Part shown: positions 54,872 to 64,000 of the stretch, one piece after another
Position numbering within the stretch: position 1 is the stretch's first letter
Layout of the letters: each line of letters starts with the position of its first letter
Assembly: GCF_040126055.1 (NCBI RefSeq)
Contig: NZ_CP143541.1
Span: forward strand, 2,728,001-2,792,000
Direction of reading: 5' to 3'
From: Pseudalkalibacillus sp. SCS-8
GTDB taxonomy: Bacteria; Bacillota; Bacilli; Bacillales; Fictibacillaceae
DNA: 64,000 nt
The notes under the pieces: model-generated
The model's input: the letters and a program-made list of their open reading frames with translations, nothing else
Told to the model about the DNA's origin: nothing
Databases searched by the model: none
Translations under genes and position numbers: made by a program

Positions 54872-56029
54872 ATGAAAATCGCACTCTTTTCTGATACGTA
54901 TTACCCGCAAGTCAATGGCGTTGCTAACACGTTACATCGATTGGTCAGCTATTGGGAACGACAAGGGATTGACTGTAAAGTGATCGTTCCAAAATCCGGT
55001 ACCACTGAGGACCTTTATGCCTCTCAGACACATTCGTTGCCAAGCATGCGCTTCCTCTTATACAAGGAATGCCGTGTCGCACTTCCTTACAACCGCGGCG
55101 TTACCCAAGAACTGTTGGCGTTTCAGCCTGATTTAATCCATGTCGCTACTCCGTTTTCTACTGGGCTTTTTGGAATGAATCACGGTAAAAAATATGGCGT
55201 GCCTATGGTTGCTTCCTATCACACCAATTTCGATCATTACCTTTCGTATTATCACTTACAATGGGCGACGAACTGGTTATGGAAATACTTGCACTGGTTC
55301 CATTCCAATTTCGATCAGACTTATGTCCCCTCTCATGACACACTTGATCATCTGACCAAAAAAGGGTTCGACAAGCTTTCGATTTGGGGGCGAGGTGTCG
55401 ATACAGCACTCTATCACCCTGGTCGTTGTTCGGATGAATTCAAAAAGAAATACAACATTCCGGGGACTCATCTCTTGCTAACTTACGTAGGCAGATTAGC
55501 GCCTGAGAAAGACATCGAAACGTTCATCAACATCATTCGAACCTTTCCTAAGGAATGGCAGGATCAGGTGAGTTGGATGATCGTCGGCGAGGGACCGAGT
55601 GAAGAAGTCATGAAGGAAACGTTACACTCCTATTCAAATGTACGATTTACAGGATATTTGAGAGGGGAGGAACTTTCACAGGCTTATCGTGCATCTGATC
55701 TATTCATCTTCCCTTCCCCTACAGAAACGTTTGGGAACGTCGTATTGGAATCCATGGCTTGTGGTACCCCTGTCATCGGTGCAGATTCCGGTGGCGTGCG
55801 AACCATCATCCAGGATGGCACGAATGGATATCTCGTGACCCCCGGCCGCTCTCAAGCCTTCATTGATCGAATCTTATTTCTATTGAAGCATCCGAAAATC
55901 TTGAAACGATTTGGGAAGATGTCTCGTGAATATGCTCTAAGTCAATCATGGAATACCATTTTTGCAAAGTTGACGAAGGAGTATATGGAGATCGCTGAAC
56001 GCAAAAAGAGAATTCATTCGGCATCATAA
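54872..56029 (+). CDS. GT4-family glycosyltransferase
   Basis: 385 aa. Seen: acceptor-side N-terminus IALFSDTYYPQVNGVANTLH, GRLAPEKDIETFI donor-site start and FPSPTETFGNVVLESMACG (E-x7-E motif). This N-terminal pattern is shared with SQD2/MgtA-type lipid glycosyltransferases. Start ATG 54872, GGGGGG at 9 nt. With the PAP2 gene it suggests making diacylglycerol and glycosylating it; that link is inferred. Confidence 0.9.
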   Translation: MKIALFSDTYYPQVNGVANTLHRLVSYWERQGIDCKVIVPKSGTTEDLYASQTHSLPSMRFLLYKECRVALPYNRGVTQELLAFQPDLIHVATPFSTGLFGMNHGKKYGVPMVASYHTNFDHYLSYYHLQWATNWLWKYLHWFHSNFDQTYVPSHDTLDHLTKKGFDKLSIWGRGVDTALYHPGRCSDEFKKKYNIPGTHLLLTYVGRLAPEKDIETFINIIRTFPKEWQDQVSWMIVGEGPSEEVMKETLHSYSNVRFTGYLRGEELSQAYRASDLFIFPSPTETFGNVVLESMACGTPVIGADSGGVRTIIQDGTNGYLVTPGRSQAFIDRILFLLKHPKILKRFGKMSREYALSQSWNTIFAKLTKEYMEIAERKKRIHSAS

Positions 56030-56047
56030 GTGGATGAATTCGTTTTT

Positions 56048-56137
56048 GTAGATAATTTCTGTTTTTTGTAGATAATTTTTTATTTTCGTAGATAATTTCA
56101 AATTTTCGTAGGAAATTTGAAATTTTTGTAGATAATC
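56048..56137. repeat. Tandem array, exact 20-bp period, five units
   Basis: GTAGATAAT (one copy GTAGGAAAT) starts at 56048, 56068, 56088, 56108 and 56128, each preceded by TTTT or TTTC. Lies between convergent GT4 and metK. The other bases of this 310-bp gap are A/T-rich and hold a possible repeat remnant (ATGTTGTTGATTTTGAACAG near 56269) and the metK terminator. Confidence 0.93.
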
Positions 56138-56300
56138 ACGCGTACACCCTCTTCCTAACATTCATCAAGGCAATTAATGCTCGTTTTTATCACGTTTTCT
56201 CCTAAAAACAAGGCCATTCAATAAAAAAAACGTCTTAAACTGACAATTATTCGCCTTAGCATTAAGAATGTTGTTGATTTTGAACAGCCATTAATAAAAA

Positions 56301-56332
56301 AAATGGCTGCCACCTTCAGGTGACAGCCATTT
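56301..56332. terminator. Terminator of metK
   Basis: AAATGGCTG(C)CACCT/AGGTG(A)CAGCCATTT stem, flanked by A- and T-runs. Confidence 0.92.
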
Positions 56333-56339
56333 CATTCAT

Positions 56340-57533
56340 TTATGCGTTGTTCTTCAGTATTTCTGCTTTGTCCGTACGCTCCCATGGAAGGTCGATATCT
56401 GTACGTCCGAAATGTCCATAAGCAGCTGTCTGCTTGTAGATTGGACGACGTAGATCTAGCATCTTGATAATACCTGCTGGGCGGAGATCAAAGTTCTCTC
56501 GAACAAGCTCAACAAGTCTTGCTTCCGCTACAGTACCAGTCTCGAATGTATCGATTGAAATGGATACAGGCTGAGCTACACCGATTGCATAAGCCAATTG
56601 AACTTCACACTTCTCAGCAAGACCAGCAGCTACGATATTCTTCGCGACATAACGAGCAGCATACGCAGCAGAACGGTCCACTTTCGTCGGATCCTTACCT
56701 GAGAATGCTCCACCGCCGTGACGTGCATATCCGCCGTACGTGTCAACGATGATCTTACGTCCAGTCAGTCCTGCATCCCCTTGTGGTCCACCGATAACGA
56801 AACGGCCAGTCGGGTTGATGAAGTATTTTGTATCTTCATCAATCAATTCAGCCGGAACGACTGGATTGATAACATGCTCTTTCAAATCACGTTTGATTTG
56901 CTCAAGTGTCACTTCTGGATGGTGTTGAGTTGAAATGACAACCGTATCTACACGGACAGGCTTATCATCTTCATCATATTCAACAGTGACCTGTGTCTTT
57001 CCGTCAGGACGAAGGTATGGTACGACTTCGTTCTTACGTACCTCAGTCAGACGACGACTCAACTTATGGGATAAAGAAATTGGTAACGGCATGAGTTCAG
57101 ATGTTTCGTTACAAGCAAATCCGAACATCAACCCTTGGTCACCAGCACCGATTGCTTCAATCTCTTCATCAGAGATTGTTCCTTCACGAGCTTCGAGTGC
57201 TTGGTTGACACCTTGTGCGATATCAGCAGACTGTTCATCAATGGATGTCAAGACCGCACAAGTTTCATAGTCGAAGCCGTACTTCGCCCGCGTATATCCG
57301 ATTCCTTTTACCGTTTCACGAACGATCTTCGGAATATCGACGTAAGTAGAAGTGGTAATTTCACCTGCAACAAGGACAAGACCTGTGTTGACAGATGTTT
57401 CACACGCAACCCGGGCATTCGGGTCACTTGATAGAATTTCGTCCAAGATCGCATCCGAAATCTGGTCACAGATTTTATCCGGATGGCCTTCTGTAACGGA
57501 CTCAGAAGTAAATAGACGTCTGCTTTTTGACAT
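56340..57533 (-). CDS. metK: S-adenosylmethionine synthetase
   Basis: ATP + methionine to SAM. Seen: 397 aa; [34 protein letters not shown] and [36 protein letters not shown]. Start ATG 57533 with GGAGG at 7 nt. Controlled by an S-box riboswitch; divergent from pckA as in B. subtilis. Confidence 0.98.
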   Translation of the reverse strand: MSKSRRLFTSESVTEGHPDKICDQISDAILDEILSSDPNARVACETSVNTGLVLVAGEITTSTYVDIPKIVRETVKGIGYTRAKYGFDYETCAVLTSIDEQSADIAQGVNQALEAREGTISDEEIEAIGAGDQGLMFGFACNETSELMPLPISLSHKLSRRLTEVRKNEVVPYLRPDGKTQVTVEYDEDDKPVRVDTVVISTQHHPEVTLEQIKRDLKEHVINPVVPAELIDEDTKYFINPTGRFVIGGPQGDAGLTGRKIIVDTYGGYARHGGGAFSGKDPTKVDRSAAYAARYVAKNIVAAGLAEKCEVQLAYAIGVAQPVSISIDTFETGTVAEARLVELVRENFDLRPAGIIKMLDLRRPIYKQTAAYGHFGRTDIDLPWERTDKAEILKNNA

Positions 57534-57790
57534 TACGGAACCTCCTCGGCGATACACGAAAAATATCGCTGATAATTGATACGGTACTCATTCCGTACGG
57601 AAAAGTGCAATAAAAACCCAAGATTTTATAATTCGGATGAAGGATGAACTCATATCTTGAGTTGTTTAAAGTCCACTTTGGACAGAACGTTCATCAATCG
57701 GCGAGGATGGTTAAACACCCCTCGTTCTTACCATTCCGGGATTACGTTGCACTAATACTGATGAAAGTATTCGAATTTTCGTTGATTGCG

Positions 57791-57945
57791 AAAAAAAAAC
57801 CTTTCCCTTTTTAGAGGAAAGGTGGTTCGTTGTAAACCTTTCACCCTCTTATTTTTCAGGTTAGCACCTTTTCACCTATTGGTGTCGGTTGCTGGGTTTC
57901 ATTGGGCCTGTCCCTCCACCTACTCGGAATAAGAGTAGCCGTTCT
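57791..57945 (-). promoter_or_regulatory. SAM-I riboswitch (S-box) of metK
   Basis: On the minus strand: GGTGGAGGGACAGGCCCAAT, then GAAACCCAGCAACCG and AAGGTGCTAACC, the S-box core, followed by the terminator ACCTTTCC(TC)...GGGAAAGGT with nine T (57791-57823). About 250 nt of further leader precede metK and contain small hairpins (ACTCA/TGAGT, GTCC/GGAC). SAM binding should terminate transcription. Confidence 0.96.
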
Positions 57946-57951
57946 CGCAAT

Positions 57952-57980
57952 ATCATATCGCAGTACACCTGCTATGTCAA
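57952..57980 (-). promoter_or_regulatory. SigA promoter of metK
   Basis: TTGACA (57975-57980), 17-nt spacer, TATGAT (57952-57957) on the minus strand, just before the S-box. Confidence 0.9.
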
Positions 57981-58125
57981 CGAATTTGAACATACAAACA
58001 CCCTTCAGATGATTATTCTTTTTCCTTATTAAATATGAAAATTCCGAATACTTTTAAGAAAATCCTCTATGGCCGCCTATTTCATTTGACTTCATGTTTC
58101 GTTTGTCACAAATAAGGAAAAATAG

Positions 58126-58155
58126 TATACATTATTAAAATAAATATGTTATACT
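58126..58155 (+). promoter_or_regulatory. pckA promoter with a CcpN-type operator over the -10 box
   Basis: TATGTTATACT (58145-58155) fully matches the CcpN consensus TRTGHYATAYW and covers the -10 TATACT (58150-58155); a weak -35 TATACA lies 18 nt upstream. In B. subtilis CcpN represses pckA and gapB during glycolytic growth. No second full operator seen. Confidence 0.7.
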
Positions 58156-58217
58156 AATTCAGACGATAATGGATGTCTTGGAATTATTAAATATTATCTT
58201 GAAAAGGATGGGTTTAC

Positions 58218-59801
58218 ATGAATACGGCACAATTTACATCTTTAACTGATGAACTTATAAGTAAATCTACAACTCATAAGAACTTACCTACACCAACATT
58301 GGTCGAAAAAGCGATCTTTCGTGGAGAAGGTGTCCTATCCTCAACTGGTGCTCTCCAAGTTGAGACAGGAAAATATACAGGACGTTCCCCGAAAGACAAA
58401 TATATCGTCATGGAACCTTCAGTAAAAGATAAGATTGACTGGGGATCTGTCAATCAACCGATTGAAGAAGAGAAATTCAATAATTTATATAAAAAAGTGA
58501 TCGAATACTTAACAAAAAAGGATGAGACTTTCGTATTTGAAGGATTTGCGGGAGCAGATAAGGCATACCAGCTTCCTTTACAAGTCATCAACGAATACGC
58601 TTGGCACAACCTTTTTGCCAGACAGCTTTTCATACGCCCAAATGAAAGCGATTTAAATGGCTTCACACCAGAATTCCAGGTCATTTCTGCACCAGGATTC
58701 CAGGCTGATCCGGCTGTTGATGGAACAAACTCAGAAACCTTCATCATCATCTCATTCGAAAAGCGTGTCGTCTTGATCGGTGGTACAGAATATGCTGGAG
58801 AAATCAAGAAGTCAATCTTTTCAGTCATGAACTACATCCTGCCTGAAAAAGACATCCTATCCATGCACTGTTCAGCTAATGTCGGGCAAGAAGGCGATGT
58901 GGCTTTATTCTTCGGTTTAAGCGGAACAGGTAAAACGACACTTTCTGCTGATCCTAACCGACGTCTGATCGGTGACGACGAACACGGTTGGGCAAACAAC
59001 GGTGTCTTCAACATTGAAGGCGGCTGCTATGCTAAGTGCATCAACCTCTCTAAAGAAAAAGAACCACAAATCTGGAATGCAATCAAATTCGGCACTGTTC
59101 TCGAGAACGTCGTATCAGATGAAGAAACGAGAGTCGTTGATTATGATAATACGACTTTGACGGAGAATACCCGTGCCGCTTATCCGATTGATGCGATTCC
59201 AAATGTAATCATGCCGAGTGTGGCAGGAAACCCGAACACGATTATTTTCTTGACTGCAGATGCTTTCGGTGTCCTTCCTCCAATCAGCAAACTTACGAAG
59301 GAACAAGCAATGTACCACTTCCTATCTGGATATACAAGTAAGCTTGCAGGTACGGAGCGAGGCGTCACAAGCCCGCAGGCAACATTCTCAACATGCTTCG
59401 GTTCACCATTCCTTCCGCTGCATGCTGAACGTTATGCAAAAATGCTTGGTGAAAAGATCGCCCAGCATGATGTCGACGTTTATCTCGTGAACACTGGCTG
59501 GTCTGGCGGTGAGTATGGTGTGGGTAAACGTATGAATTTATCCTACACGCGTGCAATGGTCCAGGCTGCTCTTGAAGGGGAGCTACGCTCTACGGAAACG
59601 GTGAAGGATCCATTCTTCGGATTGCATATTCCGACTCGTTGTCCGGGTGTCCCTGGTGAAGTCCTTCAACCGAGAAAAACATGGACAGATCAGAATGCTT
59701 ATGACGAAAAAGCGAAAGAACTCGCATTGAAGTTCAAAGAAAACTTCAACAAGTTCCCGAATGTTAGCGAAGAAATCAAAAAGGCTGGACCACTCGTATA
59801 A
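58218..59801 (+). CDS. pckA: Phosphoenolpyruvate carboxykinase (ATP)
   Basis: Gluconeogenic enzyme: oxaloacetate + ATP to PEP + CO2. Seen: 527 aa; [13 protein letters not shown]-loop [15 protein letters not shown] near residue 233, LIGDDEHGW metal motif, PIDAIPN and [23 protein letters not shown] precedes the ATG. Confidence 0.98.
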   Translation: MNTAQFTSLTDELISKSTTHKNLPTPTLVEKAIFRGEGVLSSTGALQVETGKYTGRSPKDKYIVMEPSVKDKIDWGSVNQPIEEEKFNNLYKKVIEYLTKKDETFVFEGFAGADKAYQLPLQVINEYAWHNLFARQLFIRPNESDLNGFTPEFQVISAPGFQADPAVDGTNSETFIIISFEKRVVLIGGTEYAGEIKKSIFSVMNYILPEKDILSMHCSANVGQEGDVALFFGLSGTGKTTLSADPNRRLIGDDEHGWANNGVFNIEGGCYAKCINLSKEKEPQIWNAIKFGTVLENVVSDEETRVVDYDNTTLTENTRAAYPIDAIPNVIMPSVAGNPNTIIFLTADAFGVLPPISKLTKEQAMYHFLSGYTSKLAGTERGVTSPQATFSTCFGSPFLPLHAERYAKMLGEKIAQHDVDVYLVNTGWSGGEYGVGKRMNLSYTRAMVQAALEGELRSTETVKDPFFGLHIPTRCPGVPGEVLQPRKTWTDQNAYDEKAKELALKFKENFNKFPNVSEEIKKAGPLV

Positions 59802-59812
59802 TCGAAAATGCA

Positions 59813-59845
59813 AGAAGCGACCCAAATTTGGGTCGCTTCTTTTTG
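59813..59845 (+). terminator. Terminator of pckA
   Basis: AGAAGCGACCCA/TGGGTCGCTTCT stem and TTTT. Confidence 0.95.
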
Positions 59846-59856
59846 TCATGCTCCAT

Positions 59857-60645
59857 TTATCGTTGTTTTTTCATCCAGCTGCACAGATCCCGGGTTACTT
59901 GAAGCTTCTTTTCAGGGGTGAAATGATGGTCGTCTTCGATGTACCAGGTTTCATACCGTTTATCATGCTCGTACAGCTTCCTTTCCAGCAAACGCGCGTG
60001 TTCAAAGGACACATTTTCATCATAGATGCCATGAATGATCAGAACCGGAGCTTCAAATCGTGGCACTTCGCTAAGTGGTGTACGCCATTCATATCGATCT
60101 GGATACTTGTAAACGGACCCTCCGACAACCCGCTTCAACATTTTTCGTAGTCCTTTCCGTTCCTCATACGTAAGCTTCATATCCGAAACACCGCCCCATA
60201 CGACAACTGAACGGATAATGTCAGGGTAATATCCCGCGGTGAAAAGCGCCATTGCGCCTCCCCTCGAAAAACCGAATACATGTAAAGAGGATGAATCCAC
60301 GAAAGGAAGATCATCCAAAATACGCAGTGCCGAAAAAGCATCATGCCGATCCTCGCCGCAAAAATCCTCCTGCCCTTCCCCTCCCTCATTCCCCCTGTAA
60401 TGAGGGGCGAAGACGACAAAGCCCTGGGAGGCAAATTGGATGATCCGCGCTATCCTCACCTTCCCAACCTGCTTGATCCCTCCTCTGAGATACAAAAGTC
60501 CTGGTAGAGCTTCTTCTGAAACAGGTTGAGCCAGTAAACCCTTCACAAGAAAATCCTGGCTTTTATACGTGATTACATATAATTTTATTCCAGGATGTGG
60601 TGACGGAAAACGTTGCACATCCTCGATCCGATTCGACTCAAACAT
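59857..60645 (-). CDS. ytmA: Alpha/beta hydrolase YtmA (S9-like)
   Basis: 262-aa cytosolic prolyl-oligopeptidase-like hydrolase. Seen: nucleophile FGFSRGGAMALFTAG near residue 144, LIIHGIYDENVSFEHA with the Asp, His in DDHHF. Substrate unknown. Start ATG 60645, GAGGTG at 5 nt. Divergent from ytlA. Confidence 0.9.
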   Translation of the reverse strand: MFESNRIEDVQRFPSPHPGIKLYVITYKSQDFLVKGLLAQPVSEEALPGLLYLRGGIKQVGKVRIARIIQFASQGFVVFAPHYRGNEGGEGQEDFCGEDRHDAFSALRILDDLPFVDSSSLHVFGFSRGGAMALFTAGYYPDIIRSVVVWGGVSDMKLTYEERKGLRKMLKRVVGGSVYKYPDRYEWRTPLSEVPRFEAPVLIIHGIYDENVSFEHARLLERKLYEHDKRYETWYIEDDHHFTPEKKLQVTRDLCSWMKKQR

Positions 60646-60731
60646 AGACACACCTCACAGTATTTCTAGGCGAACACACATTATAAGCATCAATCATACA
60701 CTATCCCATCTAAGTTTGTGGAGGGATAGGA

Positions 60732-61736
60732 ATGTTCAAGAAAATAAAACGTCATATCGCTGGAGCTGCTTCCTTCATACTTGCATTCACATTACTGGCA
60801 GCAGGCTGCTCAAACAGCTCCTCAAATGATAAAGTGCGAGTTGCAGAGGTTACTCGATCCATCTTTTATGCACCACAATATGTGGCGATTGAGAAAGGCT
60901 TTTTTAAAGAAGAGGGGATCGACCTGGAGTTGACCACGACCTGGGGCGGAGATAAGACGATGACCACGCTGTTATCGGATGGAGCGGATATCGCCCTTGT
61001 CGGTTCAGAGACGACCATTTATGTCTATGCTCAAGGAACGACAGACCCTGTTATCAATTTTGCCCAGCTCACTCAAACAGACGGTACATTCCTTGTCGCG
61101 CGTGAAAAGCCGGATACTTTTTCTTGGGATCAGCTGAAGGGAAGTACCTTCCTTGGCCAACGGAAGGGCGGCATGCCTCAAATGGCAGGTGAATATGGCC
61201 TGAAAAAGCACGGGATCGATCCTCATAAGGATTTGAACCTTATCCAGAATATCGAATTCGCAAATATTGCGAACTCCTTCGCATCCGGCACAGGGGATTA
61301 TGTACAATTGTTTGAACCGACTGCCAGCATATTTGAAAAAGAAGGCATTGGTCATATCGTTGCATCGTTCGGTAAAGAATCCGGTAAGATTCCGTATACC
61401 ACCTATATGGCCAAACAGAGCTACATGGATGAAAATAACGATGTCATCGAACGATTCACCCGTGCTCTATACAAAGCGCAGCAATGGGTTGATACTCACT
61501 CCGCTAAGGAAATCGCTCAAGTTATCAAGCCTTATTTTGATGATACCCCGCTTGATTTAATTGAAACTGTGACAGAACGGTATAAGAATCAACACAGTTA
61601 TGCCACCAATCCGATCCTTGATGAAGAAGAATGGAACAACTTGCAGACGATCATGGAAGAAGCGGGTGAACTTCCTAAACAAATCGATCATGCGATACTT
61701 GTAAATACCGAAATCGCTGAAAAAGTTGCAAAGTAA
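60732..61736 (+). CDS. ytlA: ABC transporter substrate-binding lipoprotein YtlA
   Basis: 334 aa. Lipoprotein signal ending LLAAGCSNSS (Cys lipobox), then an NMT1/SsuA-type binding fold starting VRVAEVTRSIFYAPQYVAIE. Family members bind thiamin precursors, sulfonates or taurine; the ligand here is not shown. First gene of ytlACD. GGAGGG lies 6 nt before ATG 60732. Confidence 0.92.
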   Translation: MFKKIKRHIAGAASFILAFTLLAAGCSNSSSNDKVRVAEVTRSIFYAPQYVAIEKGFFKEEGIDLELTTTWGGDKTMTTLLSDGADIALVGSETTIYVYAQGTTDPVINFAQLTQTDGTFLVAREKPDTFSWDQLKGSTFLGQRKGGMPQMAGEYGLKKHGIDPHKDLNLIQNIEFANIANSFASGTGDYVQLFEPTASIFEKEGIGHIVASFGKESGKIPYTTYMAKQSYMDENNDVIERFTRALYKAQQWVDTHSAKEIAQVIKPYFDDTPLDLIETVTERYKNQHSYATNPILDEEEWNNLQTIMEEAGELPKQIDHAILVNTEIAEKVAK

Positions 61737-61749
61737 GGAGTGATGGAGG

Positions 61750-62523
61750 TTGTCATTCTTAACCGTTCATCAATTGACCCATGCCTACTTTTCAACCCAA
61801 TCGAGTACAACAGCCGTAGAGGATATAAATATTGATATTGAGGAAGGAGAGTTTGTTTCCTTCCTCGGCCCAAGCGGCTGCGGAAAAACGACTTTATTGT
61901 CCTTGATTGCAGGTCTGTTCAAGCCTACACTCGGCACGGTGAATATGAAAGGGAAAGAAGTGCGGAATGTCAAAAATCAAATCGGATATATGTTCCAGCA
62001 GGACTATCTCTTCCCCTGGAAAACGATTGAAGAGAACATCTTGCTAGGCTTGAAAATCCAGCGAAAGTTGAATGATACGAGCAGGACCTTTGCATTGGAG
62101 CTATTGGAACAAATGAATCTCAGTCATACCCGTACGAAATATCCTCATGAGCTTTCAGGTGGAATGCGTCAAAGGATTGCACTCGTCCGGACATTAGCGA
62201 CCCAGCCTGTCCTGCTTTTATTAGATGAACCATTTTCAGCGTTAGACTATCAAACGAAGCTGAAATTAGAAAACCTTGTCTTCAGGACGTTGAAGGATCA
62301 CGATAAAACAGCTTTACTCGTGACCCATGACATTGGTGAAGCCATTGCGATGTCAGATCGGGTCATCGTTTTATCAGCAAATCCAGGTAGAGTTAAATCG
62401 ATACACACCATACCTGATCAGCTTAAAAAGCTGGATCCCTTTGATGCAAGAGCTCATGCAGACTTCCATGATATCTTCCAGTTGATCTGGGAGGAGTTGA
62501 ATGAACTTGAAAACGAAAGTTGA
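61750..62523 (+). CDS. ytlC: ABC transporter ATP-binding protein YtlC
   Basis: 257 aa. Walker [19 protein letters not shown]-loop [10 protein letters not shown], signature [17 protein letters not shown], Walker [13 protein letters not shown], switch His VTHDIGEA. Energises the YtlD permease. Start TTG 61750 with AAGGAG at 9 nt. Overlaps ytlD by 23 bp. Confidence 0.95.
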   Translation: MSFLTVHQLTHAYFSTQSSTTAVEDINIDIEEGEFVSFLGPSGCGKTTLLSLIAGLFKPTLGTVNMKGKEVRNVKNQIGYMFQQDYLFPWKTIEENILLGLKIQRKLNDTSRTFALELLEQMNLSHTRTKYPHELSGGMRQRIALVRTLATQPVLLLLDEPFSALDYQTKLKLENLVFRTLKDHDKTALLVTHDIGEAIAMSDRVIVLSANPGRVKSIHTIPDQLKKLDPFDARAHADFHDIFQLIWEELNELENES

Positions 62524-63304
62524 ACTTGCATATGAACAATTCAAAAATCAAGTGAAACGCAGGAAAAGGCAGGTCATCGTCACCCAATTTACCTTATTCC
62601 TTTTATTCATCGCTTTATGGGAAATTGCTTCATCGATGGCATGGGTCAACCCCTTGTTGTTTAGTTCACCAAGTAAAATCGTTCACTTGTTCATCGATAA
62701 GATCGGGGATGGGACCTTGTTCGTCCATATTGTCGCGACCACAGGAGAAACGCTCGTCAGCTTCGTCATTGCAACCATTTTAGGTACCGCATGTGCTGCA
62801 CTATTATGGTGGTTCCCGTTTGTTTCGAATGTGTCTGACCCATACTTGGTCGTTTTGAACGCAATGCCGAAAGTCGCGCTTGGCCCCATTCTGATTGTCG
62901 CCCTCGGTCCAGGATACGTTTCGATCATTGCCATGGGTGTGTTGATCTCCTTCATCATTACAACACTTGTCGTTTACACCGCTTTCCATGAGACCGATCA
63001 GAACTATATCAAAGTTATTGAAACTTTCGGGGGAAACAAAAAACAGACCTTTAAAGAAGTCACTCTGCCTGCAGCCATTCCGACCATCATCTCTACCTTG
63101 AAGGTGAATGTCGGGTTGTCCTGGGTCGGCGTCATCGTCGGTGAATTCCTCGTCTCCAAAAAAGGTCTAGGTTATATGATTATATATGGATTCCAGGTGT
63201 TCAACTTTACACTCGTCTTACTAAGCTTGTTCATCATCGCTGTTTTGGCCACAATCATGTATTCCGGTGTAGGCTTTCTCGAGACGAAGCTCCTTAGGCG
63301 TTAA
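62501..63304 (+). CDS. ytlD: ABC transporter permease YtlD
   Basis: 267 aa, six hydrophobic segments, SsuC/BPD_transp_1 family. Seen: coupling (EAA-like) loop [20 protein letters not shown] then [20 protein letters not shown]. Completes the ytlACD importer. Stop overlaps that of ytkD by 4 bp. Confidence 0.94.
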   Translation: MNLKTKVELAYEQFKNQVKRRKRQVIVTQFTLFLLFIALWEIASSMAWVNPLLFSSPSKIVHLFIDKIGDGTLFVHIVATTGETLVSFVIATILGTACAALLWWFPFVSNVSDPYLVVLNAMPKVALGPILIVALGPGYVSIIAMGVLISFIITTLVVYTAFHETDQNYIKVIETFGGNKKQTFKEVTLPAAIPTIISTLKVNVGLSWVGVIVGEFLVSKKGLGYMIIYGFQVFNFTLVLLSLFIIAVLATIMYSGVGFLETKLLRR

Positions 63305-63786
63305 TTGGTCGAGATTTGATTTTCATGGATGAATTGCAAGCTTCGCTCAAGCACTTGGTCTTTCATCATAAAACTGAATTTACCGTTCTCTTTTAACGAT
63401 TCGGGTAATTCCTTCATCAATAAAGGTCCGTTCGTTTCAAAGTAATGGGCCTTTATATCCATCTTTTCAATCGTAGCAAAATAGATGTTTTTGATGATCG
63501 TACCACCCTTGCCTTTGACCCGGTATTGCCCAAGATAAGTAAGTTCGTTCACCGTTGCACCCGTTTCTTCATACACTTCCCTCACGGCTGCTTCCTCAGC
63601 CGATTCGCCCTTTTCCACTTTCCCCCCTGGGAATTCAATCCCTCTTCTCGGATGTTCCGTGAGCAGCCACTGATCCTTAAAGCGGCAAATGATCCAAACA
63701 TGCTTTGGTGTCGGGGAATAGGGTTGTTCAGTGAACGATAACTCGACCGTGTTCTTATAATAATCTTCAAAAGTATATTGATTCAT
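63301..63786 (-). CDS. ytkD: Nudix hydrolase YtkD
   Basis: 161 aa. Nudix box [20 protein letters not shown] with EETGA following. B. subtilis YtkD hydrolyses 8-oxo-dGTP and acts as an RNA pyrophosphohydrolase candidate. ATG 63786 has GGAG at 8 nt. The remaining 214 bases to the window end show no gene. Confidence 0.94.
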   Translation of the reverse strand: MNQYTFEDYYKNTVELSFTEQPYSPTPKHVWIICRFKDQWLLTEHPRRGIEFPGGKVEKGESAEEAAVREVYEETGATVNELTYLGQYRVKGKGGTIIKNIYFATIEKMDIKAHYFETNGPLLMKELPESLKENGKFSFMMKDQVLERSLQFIHENQISTN

Positions 63787-64000
63787 ATTCAAAACTCCAA
63801 TTTGTCTGCCGTAATATACAAATTCTCCTTATTCATATTTTACATGAAGTTGTTCGAAATTACAGTGCCACGCATATATTCGTAAAACTCGATTAATCGA
63901 CAAAAGGAAAGACTTTTCCCATTTAACATTGTGTACCACATTTAAAGCTTAGTAGCAACAATGTTAAGCAGAAAAAGTCAGACATTGTACGAGCCAATCG

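Overview
This 64 kb window is chromosomal DNA from a spore-forming member of the Bacillaceae. The evidence is gene order: it follows the Bacillus subtilis block aroA-ytxJHG-murC-ytpT-ytpR-ytpQ-ytpP-ytoP-ytzB-ytnP-trmB-ytzH-ytmP-ytlRQP-ytkP-ytjP-ytzE-ytgP-ytfP-yteV(cse60)-ytwF-leuS-yttB-ytqAB-ytpBA-ytoA-metK/pckA-ytmA-ytlACD-ytkD almost gene for gene, with extra genes inserted. Ribosome binding sites are strong GGAGG-type sites, GTG and TTG starts are common, leuS has a T-box, metK has an S-box, and a bacilliredoxin (BrxC) is present. I cannot assign a genus. There are no rRNA or tRNA genes, prophage, IS transposase, CRISPR array or obvious genomic island.

Layout. 1-2.4 kb: aroA (cut by the window edge), brxC (ytxJ), ytxH, ytxG, with a SigB-like promoter. 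2.5-4.1 kb: an aminopeptidase gene and a composite repeat element that separate ytxGHJ from murC. 4.1-11.0 kb: murC, a nicotinate phosphoribosyltransferase, the DNA translocase sftA, ytpR, ytpQ. 11.1-20.8 kb: queF, ytpP, a PTS-EIIC-like permease, a chemoreceptor, an MltG-type transglycosylase, ytoQ, a DUF84 NTPase, ytoP, and the queDEC operon. 20.8-25.9 kb: a second repeat copy, ytzB-like, an unknown membrane-anchored protein, ytnP, trmB, two tiny membrane-protein genes, ytzH and ytmP. 26-33.4 kb: ytlR, ytlQ, lrgAB/cidAB-like genes, thpR, a cysteine synthase, an MFS gene and a NERD-domain gene. 33.4-43.5 kb: a 52-bp hairpin array, pepV, a K+ channel, ytzE, a PRC-barrel gene, an RsuA-type pseudouridine synthase, ytgP, ytfP, a GNAT, cse60 and two rhodanese-fold genes. 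43.6-47 kb: leuS with a tRNA-Leu T-box, flanked by two related 21-bp-period arrays. 47-56 kb: HD hydrolase, PAP2, MFS, ytqAB, ytpAB, ytoA, VOC, and a PAP2-glycosyltransferase pair. 56-64 kb: metK with a SAM riboswitch, divergent pckA, ytmA, the ytlACD ABC transporter and ytkD.

Functional links: queF plus queDEC give the 7-cyano-7-deazaguanine to preQ1 part of queuosine synthesis; ytqAB (mnmL/mnmM), trmB and the pseudouridine synthase are further RNA-modification genes; ytpA/ytpB make unusual lipids; the PAP2-GT4 pair looks like glycolipid synthesis.

The least explained signal is non-coding. Five intergenic tandem arrays occur here, with periods of 21, 52, 21, 21 and 20 bp, close to whole multiples of the DNA helical repeat. 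The leuS-flanking pair share a core; the other three have different cores. Three abut terminators, one lies inside the leuS leader, and the 52-bp array consists of hairpins with apparent compensatory changes.
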